The position numbers and the translations under genes are program-made. Shown in pieces: positions 37,291 to 46,468 of a stretch of 64,000 bases of DNA. Source of the stretch: Pantoea nemavictus (lineage in GTDB: Bacteria > Pseudomonadota > Gammaproteobacteria > Enterobacterales > Enterobacteriaceae); assembly GCF_037479095.1 (NCBI RefSeq), contig NZ_JBBGZW010000002.1, forward strand, positions 806,001-870,000, in the 5' to 3' direction. Below the pieces are notes generated by a model that saw only the letters and a program-made list of their open reading frames with translations, ran no database searches and was not told where the DNA came from. Position 1 is the first letter of the stretch; every line of letters begins with the position of its first letter.

Positions 37291-39513
37291 ATGAATGCAC
37301 ATAATCGCCGTCTGACAGGCGCGCTGGCTATCGGCGCAGTGGCATTGCTGCTGCTGCCGTGGTTTAGCCTGGAAGCCGGTTTCTTCAGCAGCGGCTGGCT
37401 AACCAGCCTGTGGAGCGACAGCGCCAGCGCGCCTGCACTTTGGCAACTGGGTGAACATCCGTGGCTGATGGTCGCCATCGCGCTGTGGGTGTTATGCGGC
37501 GCCTGTGGCGTCTTGCCCAGCGCCGCGCGCAGCCGTTTGCTGCTGCTGTTTAGCGCGCTCGGCGTGCTGTTCCTGATCGTTGAAGGCCACGCCATCGGTT
37601 ACAGCGGCTGGAGCTGGCTGTGGCTGGAAAACCGCTTCGGCGCGCTGGCGTCCGGTCAACCGGCTATGGGCGCGGGCGCACTGTTGTTGCTGACTACCTT
37701 CCTGCTGCTGTTCTCCTTCGCGCTGGCCGAACGCGGCGTGATGAAAGGCGATGCGTTTGTGGTGGCATCGTTGGTGCTGCTCACCGCGCTGGTGAGCATC
37801 TTTGTGCTCTATCCGGTGCTGAGCATGTTCGTGGTGTCCGTACAGGATGTGGACGGCAGCTTTAAGCCGGATGGCTTGATCAGCAACCTTCAGGACCCCT
37901 CCATCTGGAGCCTCTCCTGTTTGTCGGGCGGCACCTGTGGCACCGCGTGGCGCACGCTGTGGCTGGCGCTGATGACCGCCGCCGGTTCCACGCTGCTCGG
38001 CCTGGCCTTTGCGCTGGCGGCAACCCGCACGCCGCTGCCGTGCAAAAAGGCGCTGCGCATGCTGACCATTTTGCCCATCATCACGCCGCCGTTTGTGATT
38101 GGTCTGGCATTGATTCTGCTGTTTGGCCGTTCCGGTGTGGTCACTGAACATCTGGCGGCGCTGTTTGGCATCGAACCAGGTCGCTGGCTGTATGGCTTAA
38201 CCGGTATCTGGATCGCGCAGGTGCTGTCGTTTACGCCCATTGCGTTTCTGGTGCTGATTGGCGTGGTTGAAGGCGTCAGTCCCTCACTGGAAGAGGCTTC
38301 ACAAACGCTGCGTGCCAATCGCTGGCGCACCTTTACTCGCGTCTCATTGCCGTTGATGGCGCCGGGTTTAGCCAACGCGTTTTTAATTAGCTTTATTGAA
38401 AGCATGGCTGACTTCGGTAACCCGATGGTGCTGGGCGGCAGTCACGGCGTGCTCTCCACCGAAATCTTCTTCTCGGTGGTGGGCGCGCAAAACGATCCCA
38501 GCCGCGCTGCGGTGCTGGCGATGATTCTGCTGTGCTTCACGCTCACCGCTTTTGTGCTGCAACGCTGGTGGCTGGGCGGCAAAAACTTCGCCACCGTCAC
38601 CGGTAAAGGCGACGGCGGTAAACACGTGCAGCTGCCGCGCGTGCTGCGTTACGGCGTCTACGGCATGGTGATTCCGTGGGGCCTGTTCACGCTGGTGATC
38701 TACGGCATGATTGTGGTGGGTGGCTTTGTGCAGTCGTGGGGCTTAAATGATGCGCTAACTATCGAGCATTACGTGCGTGCCTTTGGCGTCAGCTTCAGCA
38801 ATGGACATCTGCTGTGGAGCGGCGTGGCGTGGAACTCCTTCTGGACCACGCTGGAGATTGCGTTGATTGCTGCGCCGCTAACGGCAATCGTCGGCCTGCT
38901 AACCGCCTGGCTGATCGTGCGGCAGAAGTTTGCCGGTCGTCAGACCTTCGAATTCCTGCTGATGCTCAGCTTCGCCATTCCCGGCACGGTCATCGGCGTG
39001 AGCTACGTGATGGCGTATAACCTGCCGCCGCTAGAGATCACCGGCACGGCGATGATTCTCGTGGCCTGCTTTGTGTTCCGCAATATGCCGGTTGGCGTAC
39101 GCGGTGGCATCGCGGCGATGAGCCAGCTGGATAAAAGCCTCGATGAAGCATCATTAACGCTGGGCGCCAATAGCTTCCGCACGCTGCGCAAAGTGGTGCT
39201 GCCACTGTTGAAACCGGCAATCAGCGCCGCGCTGGTGTACGCCTTTGTGCGTGCCATTACCTCAATCAGTGCGGTGATCTTCCTCGTCAGTGCGCAGTAC
39301 AACATGGCCACGTCTTACATCGTCGGGCTGGTAGAAAACGGCGAATACGGCGTGGCGATTGCTTACTCCACGGTGCTGATTGTGGTGATGCTGCTGATTA
39401 TCGGCATGTTCCAGTGGCTGGTGGGGGAACGGCGTCTACGCCGCGTAGCCCGTCCGGTCGATCTCGTTGTGCCGCCTGCTTCAACTTCATTAACTCAGGA
39501 GAGTGCCGTATGA
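37291..39513 (+). CDS. afuB: ABC transporter permease, fused two-domain AfuB type
   Basis: A 740-residue inner-membrane permease with two binding-protein-dependent transport domains in one chain, the arrangement of FbpB/AfuB. The EAA-type loops are EEASQTLRANRWRTFTRVSLPL in the first half and DEASLTLGANSFRTLRKVVLPL in the second, which contact the ATPase. GGGGGAA precedes the ATG at 37291; a TTG 12 bases earlier is less likely. The ATPase starts with a four-base overlap at its stop. Confidence 0.88.
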   Translation: MNAHNRRLTGALAIGAVALLLLPWFSLEAGFFSSGWLTSLWSDSASAPALWQLGEHPWLMVAIALWVLCGACGVLPSAARSRLLLLFSALGVLFLIVEGHAIGYSGWSWLWLENRFGALASGQPAMGAGALLLLTTFLLLFSFALAERGVMKGDAFVVASLVLLTALVSIFVLYPVLSMFVVSVQDVDGSFKPDGLISNLQDPSIWSLSCLSGGTCGTAWRTLWLALMTAAGSTLLGLAFALAATRTPLPCKKALRMLTILPIITPPFVIGLALILLFGRSGVVTEHLAALFGIEPGRWLYGLTGIWIAQVLSFTPIAFLVLIGVVEGVSPSLEEASQTLRANRWRTFTRVSLPLMAPGLANAFLISFIESMADFGNPMVLGGSHGVLSTEIFFSVVGAQNDPSRAAVLAMILLCFTLTAFVLQRWWLGGKNFATVTGKGDGGKHVQLPRVLRYGVYGMVIPWGLFTLVIYGMIVVGGFVQSWGLNDALTIEHYVRAFGVSFSNGHLLWSGVAWNSFWTTLEIALIAAPLTAIVGLLTAWLIVRQKFAGRQTFEFLLMLSFAIPGTVIGVSYVMAYNLPPLEITGTAMILVACFVFRNMPVGVRGGIAAMSQLDKSLDEASLTLGANSFRTLRKVVLPLLKPAISAALVYAFVRAITSISAVIFLVSAQYNMATSYIVGLVENGEYGVAIAYSTVLIVVMLLIIGMFQWLVGERRLRRVARPVDLVVPPASTSLTQESAV

Positions 39514-40571
39514 CACGCGTAACCGCCGGTTCTGTGGTGTTTGAACATGTCTCGAAACGCTTTGCCGGTTTTGATGCCATTCCCGATCTCTCATTGACGG
39601 TCGAGCCCGGCACGCTGGTCACGCTGCTGGGTCCGTCCGGCTGCGGTAAAACCACCACGCTGCGTTTGCTGGCCGGGTTGGAGCATCCCACCGCCGGGCG
39701 CATTTTGATTGGTGGCAAAGATGTCACCAACTTGCCGGCTAACGAGCGCGACGTGGCGATGGTGTTTCAGTCTTACGCGCTGTTCCCGCATATGAGCGCG
39801 CTCGACAACATCATGTATGGCTTGCAATCGTCCGGCATGAATAAACGAGAAGCGCAGGACCGTGCGCGCGAAGGGTTGAAGCTGGTGGGGTTGGAACATC
39901 AGGGCCAGCGGCTGCCGTCGGAGCTCTCCGGTGGGCAGCAGCAGCGTATTGCGGTGGCGCGCGCGCTGGTGCTGGAGCCGCAGGTGCTGCTGCTGGATGA
40001 ACCGCTCTCTAATCTTGATGAACGTTTACGGCGGCGCGTGCGCACCGATATCCGCGATCTACAGCAGCGACTCGGTTTCACCGCTGTGTATGTCACGCAC
40101 GATCAGGAAGAGGCGTTGGCGGTGTCCGATAAGATTATTGTCATGAAAGAGGGGGATATTGCCCAGCAGGGCGCGCCGGAAAGCTTGTATCACGCGCCAA
40201 ACTCGGTGTTTATCGCCGACTTTATGGGCGAAGCGAATATTCTGCCGTGCGAAGTGGAGCAACTGGAAGGCAGCGAAGCGCTGGTGCGCTTAGGCAGCCA
40301 GCGTTATCGCGTGCGCGGTAATGGCCTGAAAACCGGTGCAGCACAGCTGTCGGTGCGGCCACAGTTCATTACGCTGCGCGGTGAGGGCGCGGGAGCACTA
40401 CGCGGGGAAGTGACGCACAGCACGTGGCTCGGCGACCATATCGAATATGAGGTGGCTACCGAATTGGGTTCGCTGTTCATTGTCGATGCGGAGATGGAGC
40501 AGCAGCTGCCGCTGGCATCGAACGTCGCCATCGATTTTAAACCTCAGGGTTTGGCCCTGATTGCCCGTTAA
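39510..40571 (+). CDS. afuC: ABC transporter ATP-binding protein (AfuC type)
   Basis: A 353-residue ATPase with Walker A GPSGCGKTT at about residues 38-46, signature LSGGQQQRIAVARALV, Walker B LLLDEPLSNLD and a C-terminal TOBE regulatory domain. The ATG at 39510 overlaps the permease stop (ATGA). Together with 36156 and 37291 it makes a complete importer. The frame open further upstream is rejected. Confidence 0.9.
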   Translation: MTRVTAGSVVFEHVSKRFAGFDAIPDLSLTVEPGTLVTLLGPSGCGKTTTLRLLAGLEHPTAGRILIGGKDVTNLPANERDVAMVFQSYALFPHMSALDNIMYGLQSSGMNKREAQDRAREGLKLVGLEHQGQRLPSELSGGQQQRIAVARALVLEPQVLLLDEPLSNLDERLRRRVRTDIRDLQQRLGFTAVYVTHDQEEALAVSDKIIVMKEGDIAQQGAPESLYHAPNSVFIADFMGEANILPCEVEQLEGSEALVRLGSQRYRVRGNGLKTGAAQLSVRPQFITLRGEGAGALRGEVTHSTWLGDHIEYEVATELGSLFIVDAEMEQQLPLASNVAIDFKPQGLALIAR

Positions 40572-40585
40572 TGTAAGGATGGATG

Positions 40586-41386
40586 ATGAGTGAATTAGAC
40601 AACGACCCGCTGTTATCACGCCTGATTCTGGCGGAAAAAGTCGCGCGCGCCGGCGGTGCCAAAGCGCTCGAGTATTTCCATCAGCGCGAGACCTTAGTGG
40701 TGGAAACCAAATACGATTTGCAGGATGTGGTGTCGCGCGCTGACCGTGAAGTGGAACAGATGATCGATCAGCAAATTCGCGCGCAGTTTGCGGATGACGG
40801 TTTCCTCGGCGAAGAGTACGGGCTGCAGCAGGGTTCATCAGGTTATACGTGGGTGGTCGATCCCATCGATGGCACCAGTCCGTTCCTCAACGGCATGCCA
40901 AACTGGTGCGTGTCAGTGGCGGTGTTACATGACGGCGTGCCGGTGATTGGCGTGATTTTCGCGCCTTATTATCAAGAGTGCTACGTGGCAGCGATCGGTC
41001 AGGGCGCGACGCTCAACGGCAAGCGCTTGCAGGTGGACGCGACGCGCACGCTGCAAAACCACGTCACCGGATTTGGTGCCAACAGCCACGTCAGCCCGGA
41101 TGAAGTGGGCAAAATTCTCGCCTCGCTGCTGGCGGCGGGCGGCAACTTTATCCGCATCGGCTCGGGCGCATTGATGCTGGCGTGGGTCGCCGCCGGCCGC
41201 GTGGTCGGTTATTACGAGCCTTACATGCATGCGTGGGATTGTCTGGCGGGTTATTGCCTGGTGAAAGAGGCGGGCGGCTGGTATCACCCGTTCAACACCG
41301 AAGGCGAACGTCTGCTGAAAGGCGCGCAGGTACTGGCCGTGGCGCCGGGTGCAGAAGCCGATTTGAAGCGCATTGCCGGTTTGTAA
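40586..41386 (+). CDS. Inositol monophosphatase family protein
   Basis: A 266-residue phosphatase with the family motifs: GEEYG (metal ligand Glu), DPIDGTSPF and the C-terminal WDCLAGYCLVKEAGG. It hydrolyses a sugar or polyol phosphate with Mg2+ in known members (inositol-1-phosphate, histidinol phosphate, fructose bisphosphate). AAGGA is six bases before the ATG at 40586 (an ATG at 40583 is tandem). Being fourth in the AfuABC-like operon, it would act on an imported phosphorylated sugar. Confidence 0.87.
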   Translation: MSELDNDPLLSRLILAEKVARAGGAKALEYFHQRETLVVETKYDLQDVVSRADREVEQMIDQQIRAQFADDGFLGEEYGLQQGSSGYTWVVDPIDGTSPFLNGMPNWCVSVAVLHDGVPVIGVIFAPYYQECYVAAIGQGATLNGKRLQVDATRTLQNHVTGFGANSHVSPDEVGKILASLLAAGGNFIRIGSGALMLAWVAAGRVVGYYEPYMHAWDCLAGYCLVKEAGGWYHPFNTEGERLLKGAQVLAVAPGAEADLKRIAGL

Positions 41387-41442
41387 TCTTGGTTGTGGTC
41401 GCCATCAATGGCGACCTTACGACAATTTTCCACGCTTTTGTA

Positions 41443-41880
41443 GGGGCGCCATTTATGGCCTAATGCTCGTCAGTTAACCAGCGCACTGGCTCAGTTGGGG
41501 TTCCCTGGTCGCCATGAATGGCGACCCTACAGGCGTTTTAGCGATGATGAATCAGTAAGACGCATTGATGCTGAAGCGCGGGTGTTGAGGCGACATCCCA
41601 GCCCGCTGAGCGAGTGAGGGATTCCAGGGCGAGCCGCAGGGATGCGGCGAGAGGCGGCGCTGAGCAGGAGCGAATCGCCGCCGGTCCGTCAGGAATCGTG
41701 AAGGAGTGAAGGCACCGCGAAGCGGCGGGATGGGCTGGCGCAGGGCCGGGGAGTGAAGAGGGCGTGGCCTAGACGCCCTCTTCTCGGTCGCCGCACGGCG
41801 TAGATGAAACTGCCTCAGCCGATGGCGAACGAAAGTCGCTCAGTGCTTAACTGATCGGCATTACGCCATTTATGGCGACC
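41443..41880. mobile_element. MITE-like noncoding repeat element, copy A
   Basis: This 438-base element has inverted ends: the left end runs GGGGCGCCATTTATGGCC then TAATGC and GTCAGTTAACCAG, and the right end at 41838-41880 is the complement of that pattern, ending GCCATTTATGGCGACC. An internal 374-base module (41507-41880) is nearly identical and equal in length to one at 45908-46281. It holds a perfect 11-pair hairpin at 41755-41783 and the palindrome GGTCGCC-ATGAAT-GGCGACC. No protein-coding frame of normal type was seen. Non-autonomous movement is inferred from the two copies and inverted ends. Confidence 0.7.
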
Positions 41881-41885
41881 TCCCA

Positions 41886-42524
41886 TCAAACCAGAATAAA
41901 TTCCCGATAACCCGACCAAATCACATAGATCGCAAAATAGACAAAGATCAACGCCGAGGCGAGGTAGGAATACTTGAGCAGCCGCTGCCCGAGCAACTTA
42001 CCGCCCATGCTACCCACCAGGCAGAGTACGCAGGTCCACACCACGCCCGCAATAAAGAAGCCGCCGAGGAAGGATGAGGTGGCGGCGGCGCTGCCGTGTC
42101 CCATACGCGAAATCAAGGCACCGCCCACGCTGGCGAACCACAGAATTGCAGTAGGTGACGACATCGCCAGCATCACGCCACGGCTAAACTCGCGCAGTAG
42201 CGATCGGTACGGCTGCTGTTCCGCTTCCGGCAGTTCCGTCTGTTTACGCAGTGCGGCATACAGCATCTTCCCGGCAAACCACAGCAACAGCATGCCGCCA
42301 CCAATCCATAGCACCCAACGTACGGCAGTAAATTGCAACACCACGGCCATTCCCGCTAGCGCCAGCAGCGCATAGATCAGGTCGCCAATACAGGTGCCAA
42401 TCCCCAGCCAGAAACCGTGAAAATAGCCGCGCTGCATCGCCAGCGTAATCATGGCGATATTGGCGAGACCGATATCCAGACACAACGATAAACTCAGCAG
42501 AAAACCATTTGAAAACTGCAACAT
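41886..42524 (-). CDS. LysE family translocator
   Basis: A 212-residue LysE/RhtB-type inner-membrane exporter with six hydrophobic segments, N-terminal FSNGFLLSLSLCLDIGLANIAM and LWFAGKMLYAALRKQTELPEAE in the cytosolic loop. Size fits the family (200-215). The longer frame to 42656 has a non-homologous lead, so ATG 42524 is used. Its gene ends five bases from copy A of the repeat. Export of an amino acid or derivative is expected. Confidence 0.85.
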   Translation of the reverse strand: MLQFSNGFLLSLSLCLDIGLANIAMITLAMQRGYFHGFWLGIGTCIGDLIYALLALAGMAVVLQFTAVRWVLWIGGGMLLLWFAGKMLYAALRKQTELPEAEQQPYRSLLREFSRGVMLAMSSPTAILWFASVGGALISRMGHGSAAATSSFLGGFFIAGVVWTCVLCLVGSMGGKLLGQRLLKYSYLASALIFVYFAIYVIWSGYREFILV

Positions 42525-42784
42525 AGCAATGTCAGCATCCCTGGCATGTAAATGGAGTGTTATTAAATCACAACGTGATGTCACAAGTCGCACTATTCGT
42601 CGCGGGCAATTTATCGCGCTGCATGCAGGCATTAATGCTGCACTCACACAATTCATTCTTATTATGCTAATTCAGCTGTAAGTAACTCCACGTTCTTATC
42701 ACAATGTTTAATCTCCTTTTAGCTTGCTCATAAATCTTGATATTGAGCGTGATAATTTATCCGGCAACTTTACGAGGGATGAAT

Positions 42785-42856
42785 ATGATCGCTATCAGAA
42801 TGGAATTGTCATACCCGATTGAAATAAATGTTAATAACGAGGTGCTTGATCAATGA
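42785..42856 (+). CDS. Candidate 23-residue leader peptide
   Basis: A short frame, MIAIRMELSYPIEINVNNEV, continuing to LDQ, has GAGGG six bases before its ATG, and its stop TGA overlaps the ATG of the next gene (ATGA). That arrangement suggests translational coupling or attenuation of the ferric-reductase-like gene. No family is recognised. It may be an accidental frame. Confidence 0.35.
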   Translation: MIAIRMELSYPIEINVNNEVLDQ

Positions 42857-44181
42857 AGAAAATTAAACACCTCTATCTCTCTATTTTTATCGTCGCGCTC
42901 CTGACTTATCTGCTCTCGGCAGAATATGCCAATATTAACGCCAATGCGTTATTATGGAGCTTACGGCAGAATACGGTATTTCTGGCAGGTGTATTAGCAT
43001 GGTTTGGCATGTCGTTTACCATTATTCTGAGTATTCGCCATCCGTTACTTTCTCGCTGGTGCGGCGGTCTGGATAAAGCGTATAAGCTGCATAAGTGGTG
43101 TGCTATTTCATCGGTAGTGTTTGCGCTTATTCACTGGCTGGCAGAGAAAGTGCCGCATTGGTTAGTTGATGCCGGGGTGGTTACTCATCCCGGTGAATTG
43201 GGCCATATAGTCATGACGTCATGGCAGGAGAGTTTATTAGAGTTTGGACTGATACTGGCAGAGTATGGTTTGTATATTTTAATCGCGCTTTCACTGGTTT
43301 CCGTTACTAAAAAGATTCCATATCATATTTTCTATTATCTGCATAAAGCTTTCCCGGTGGTGTATATTGCCTGTGCGTATCATGTAATGACCTCACTTTT
43401 TAAAACCGAGTGGTGGCAAACACCGGCGGCTTACCTGCTGGCGCTGGTAACGTTGGTTGCGGTTGGCTGTGCATTGATCTCGCTGTTTCAACGCACCGGA
43501 CGCCGTTATTCCGCTCAGGGCGAGATTCTACAAGTCGTTGCGGCACCGCAAGATATTGTAGAAGTTAAACTGCGCAACCCTGCCAATATCGCCATGTTAC
43601 CCGGGCAATTTGCTTTCGTTCAGTTTGAACACTCAACCGAGCGTCATCCCTTTACGCTGTCTGATATTAATCCGCAACAGCAATCGCTGACCTTATCGAT
43701 AAAAAAACTCGGCGATTATACCCGGCAGCTGGCTCACCATCTGCAGCCCGGCCAGCGCGTAAACATGGAGGGGCCTTATGGTGATTTCACCTTCAAGGCG
43801 ACAGGTCATCAGCAATTGTGGGTTGCCGGCGGAATAGGTATTACGCCATTTATGGCGAAACTTAAAGACGCCGCCAGAAGAGGCGAAAAACTTTCTGGCG
43901 TAGAATTGTGGTATTTCACCCGACCCGAGAGTGGAATTAGCTATCCCGACTCTTTACCAGCGCTGTGTCAGCAAACAGAGGTGGTGCTGCACTATTTTAC
44001 CGCCAACGCTATACAAACTCTGGAACAACGTGTGAGCGCAATCAAAGATAATCTGCACTCGGCAGCATTGGATATTTGGTTCTGTGGTCCTGAAGGTCTG
44101 AAAAAAACGCTCATTCAGGCTGTTAATCAACATGAAATTAACCTTAAGGATTTCCATGCAGATTGCTTCTCCTGGCGCTAA
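42853..44181 (+). CDS. Ferric reductase-like transmembrane / FAD-NAD(P)H oxidoreductase
   Basis: A 442-residue membrane flavocytochrome-like protein. The N-terminal half has about six helices with heme-type histidines (HKWCAISSVVFALIHWL and the HKAFPVVYIACAYHVMT segment), and the C-terminal half is a ferredoxin-reductase domain with HPFTLSD (FAD) and GGIGITPFMAKL (NAD(P)H). This is the Fre/NOX-like family that passes electrons from NAD(P)H to an external acceptor such as iron. GAGGT lies ten bases before the ATG. The acceptor is not known. Confidence 0.85.
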   Translation: MKKIKHLYLSIFIVALLTYLLSAEYANINANALLWSLRQNTVFLAGVLAWFGMSFTIILSIRHPLLSRWCGGLDKAYKLHKWCAISSVVFALIHWLAEKVPHWLVDAGVVTHPGELGHIVMTSWQESLLEFGLILAEYGLYILIALSLVSVTKKIPYHIFYYLHKAFPVVYIACAYHVMTSLFKTEWWQTPAAYLLALVTLVAVGCALISLFQRTGRRYSAQGEILQVVAAPQDIVEVKLRNPANIAMLPGQFAFVQFEHSTERHPFTLSDINPQQQSLTLSIKKLGDYTRQLAHHLQPGQRVNMEGPYGDFTFKATGHQQLWVAGGIGITPFMAKLKDAARRGEKLSGVELWYFTRPESGISYPDSLPALCQQTEVVLHYFTANAIQTLEQRVSAIKDNLHSAALDIWFCGPEGLKKTLIQAVNQHEINLKDFHADCFSWR

Positions 44182-44331
44182 TAAACTTATCGCAGAATAA
44201 CGTGGCGGGTTTAATTAGCGTGTTTACTTCAATAATGTGAAGGCGGTCACCTTCAGTGGCCGTGCTGTCATCTGACGCACGCTATATTCGCTTAACAGTC
44301 GGTAAATCTATTATTTAGGCGGAGTGTTAAG

Positions 44332-45537
44332 TTGAATAAATCAAATAATTTTAACAGGCAGGGTTTAGCATCCAACCTATCCATGGCATTATCTGCGGTT
44401 GTTTTCATCTTAGCGGGAAGTGCAATGGCAACTGCAGCGGAACACCACAACCAAACGGCGTTAGTCGGCACATGGACCAGCATTCCGGATGCGCCGTTAG
44501 TGCAAAATCCGGGACATCCTAGCGAAGGCTTGTACCGATTGAAGGTCAATAGCGACGGCACCTTAACGCCACTTGATTTCATCAAAATGAAAAGCCCCTC
44601 ATGGATCGTGAAATCCCACGACGGCCGCTTTGCTTATACCACCAATGAAGAAAATGCTGGCGCCGTTACCGCGCTCGCCATCGATAACAGCGGCAAGGTG
44701 CGGGTGATCAATGCGGTGGATAGCCACGGCCAACAACCCACTCATGCCACCATCAGCCCGGATGGCAAATTCCTGTTTGTTGCCAACTACTCGGTGGCAA
44801 AAGGTGGCGCCAGCGTTGCGGTATTACCGATTCATCATGATGGTTCACTCGGCGAACAGGTGCAGAACTTCCCATTTGCCGATGGAAGCGGCGCGGTGAA
44901 AGATCGTCAGGATGGCGGTCACGCGCATTCAACGACCTTCACCCACGACGGCAAATATCTTTACGCGGCCGATCTCGGCGGCGATAAACTCCACGCTTAC
45001 GCCTATCACGCGGGGAAAACCCAGCCGCTGCAGGCGGATACCGCGCGTGACGTCACTTTCCCGGCCGGATCGGGCCCGCGTCATATGGTGTTTTCACCCG
45101 ATGGCAAACACGCTTATGTCACCACCGAAATGGCCGCTGAAGTCGTGGTGTTTGCCGTGCAGGACGATCGTTTGGAGCGACAAGCGGCGGTCAAACTGAA
45201 TACAGAAAACAGCAGCGCCGAGTACAGAAGCGGTGGCGGCATCATCCTTAGCCCGAACGGCAAGTATCTGATTGCCGCTAACCGAGGTTCCGACAACAGT
45301 TTAGTGGTGTTCAGGATTGAGCAGGATGGCTCATTGGGTTCACCGGTGCGCTATAAGGCGGACGGTATCGAGCCACGCGCCTTCGCCTTTGATGCCAGCG
45401 GCAAATTTTTGTACGTGGCAAACGTGTTCACCAACAACATCACCCTGTTCCATTTTGATGCGGAAAGCGGTGCGTTAAAAGCCGCGGGCGAAGTGGCGAA
45501 GATCGCGACGCCGACGGATATCAAGTTCTTTAATTAA
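44332..45537 (+). CDS. Exported lactonase-family beta-propeller protein (YbhE/Pgl-like)
   Basis: A 401-residue seven-bladed propeller of the 6-phosphogluconolactonase-like lactonase family. Repeated blade motifs are PDGKFLFVANYS, HDGKYLYAADLG, PDGKHAYVTTEM, PNGKYLIAANRGSD and ASGKFLYVANVF. The start is TTG at 44332, with GGAGTG five bases upstream and no better ATG. The first 35 residues are a Sec-type signal (hydrophobic SMALSAVVFILAGSAMATAA), so unlike cytosolic Pgl it is exported. A sugar lactone or quinate-type substrate is possible. Confidence 0.85.
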   Translation: MNKSNNFNRQGLASNLSMALSAVVFILAGSAMATAAEHHNQTALVGTWTSIPDAPLVQNPGHPSEGLYRLKVNSDGTLTPLDFIKMKSPSWIVKSHDGRFAYTTNEENAGAVTALAIDNSGKVRVINAVDSHGQQPTHATISPDGKFLFVANYSVAKGGASVAVLPIHHDGSLGEQVQNFPFADGSGAVKDRQDGGHAHSTTFTHDGKYLYAADLGGDKLHAYAYHAGKTQPLQADTARDVTFPAGSGPRHMVFSPDGKHAYVTTEMAAEVVVFAVQDDRLERQAAVKLNTENSSAEYRSGGGIILSPNGKYLIAANRGSDNSLVVFRIEQDGSLGSPVRYKADGIEPRAFAFDASGKFLYVANVFTNNITLFHFDAESGALKAAGEVAKIATPTDIKFFN

Positions 45538-45548
45538 GGGGGGATTGC

Positions 45549-46281
45549 GGTCGCCATTTATGGCGTTATGCAAGTCAGTTAAGCAGCGCACTGGCATCGC
45601 AGTGGTTCCGCCCGCTAAGCATCCGGCAGTTTCAGAATGTGTGAAGCCGGCGGCCGGGCTAAGGTCCGAAGGCGCGGACCTTAGCAATCCGCGCCTGCGC
45701 CGTCCTCGCTGTTCCCTCGCTTATCACTCCGGCCTGACGGACCGCGCGGATTCGCCATCCCTGGCTCATGCCGCGCTTTCGCCGACGTCGTGTCGGCTCA
45801 TCCTGGCCGTCACTCTGCGCTCGGCGCTGCGGATAGCGCCCAACACCATCGCCTGTCATTACCGTATCTGATTTGAAATTTTGCTGACTGAAGATTGCGG
45901 GTTACCTGGTCGCCATGAATGGCGACCCTACAGGCGTTACAGCGATGATGATTCAGGAATAGGCATTGATGCTGCAGCGCGGGTGTGGAGGCGACATCCC
46001 AGCCCGCTGAGCGAGTGAGGGATTCCAGGGCGAGCCGCAGGGATGCGGCGAGAGGCGGCGCTGAGCAGGAGCGAATCGCCGCCGGTCCGTCAGGAATCGT
46101 GAGGGAGTGAAGGCACCGCGTAGCGGCGGGATGGGCTGGCGCAGGGCCGGGGAGTGAAGAGGGCGTGGCCCAGACGCCCTCTTCTCGGTCGCCGCACGGC
46201 GTAGATGAAACTGCCTCAGCCGATGGCGAACGAAAGTCGCTCAGCGCTTGACTGATCGGCATTACGCCATTTATAGCGACC
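45549..46281. mobile_element. MITE-like noncoding repeat element, copy B
   Basis: The same element as 41443-41880 but 733 bases. Its left end GGTCGCCATTTATGGCG, then TTATGC and GTCAGTTAAGCAG, is the complement of its right end at 46239-46281. The shared 374-base module is 45908-46281. About 300 extra bases (near 45600-45897) carry a perfect 11-pair hairpin GCTAAGGTCCG/CGGACCTTAGC at 45658-45685. No natural gene is evident; the minus-strand open frames in it have no family features. Confidence 0.7.
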
Positions 46282-46404
46282 GTTAATAACCGCTTGGTTA
46301 GTCGTGCCATCCATTATATTTAAACGGACAGTCTGCATTAAATCTATATTTAATCTTTCGCACCTTATTGGTGCCCATTGCCATTTAACAGTGCGCACAT
46401 TGCC

Positions 46405-46426
46405 GTAGCGGCGCAATTTATTGCGC
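46405..46426. repeat. Palindromic intergenic repeat, single arm (GTAGCGGCGC family)
   Basis: One arm, from GTAGCGGCGCAATTTATTGC to GC, lies 43 bases before the sigma-54 promoter. On the minus strand it contains TTGCGCCGCTACGG, a near match to the IS110 target. Confidence 0.75.
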
Positions 46427-46468
46427 ATTTAATCACGCTATTACGTCAATGCGCGGGGATTATGTTAT

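Noticed and set aside
36156..40571. Assignment of the AfuABC-like operon to Fe(III) uptake
   Set aside because: Family name suggests iron, but LacI control, the phosphatase neighbour and the ligand residues fit sugar phosphates better; iron remains possible.
45810..46310. 166-residue frame inside the MITE-like element copy B
   Set aside because: It covers structured repeat sequence, composition is unlike a protein, and copy A does not keep a comparable frame that could be confirmed by eye.
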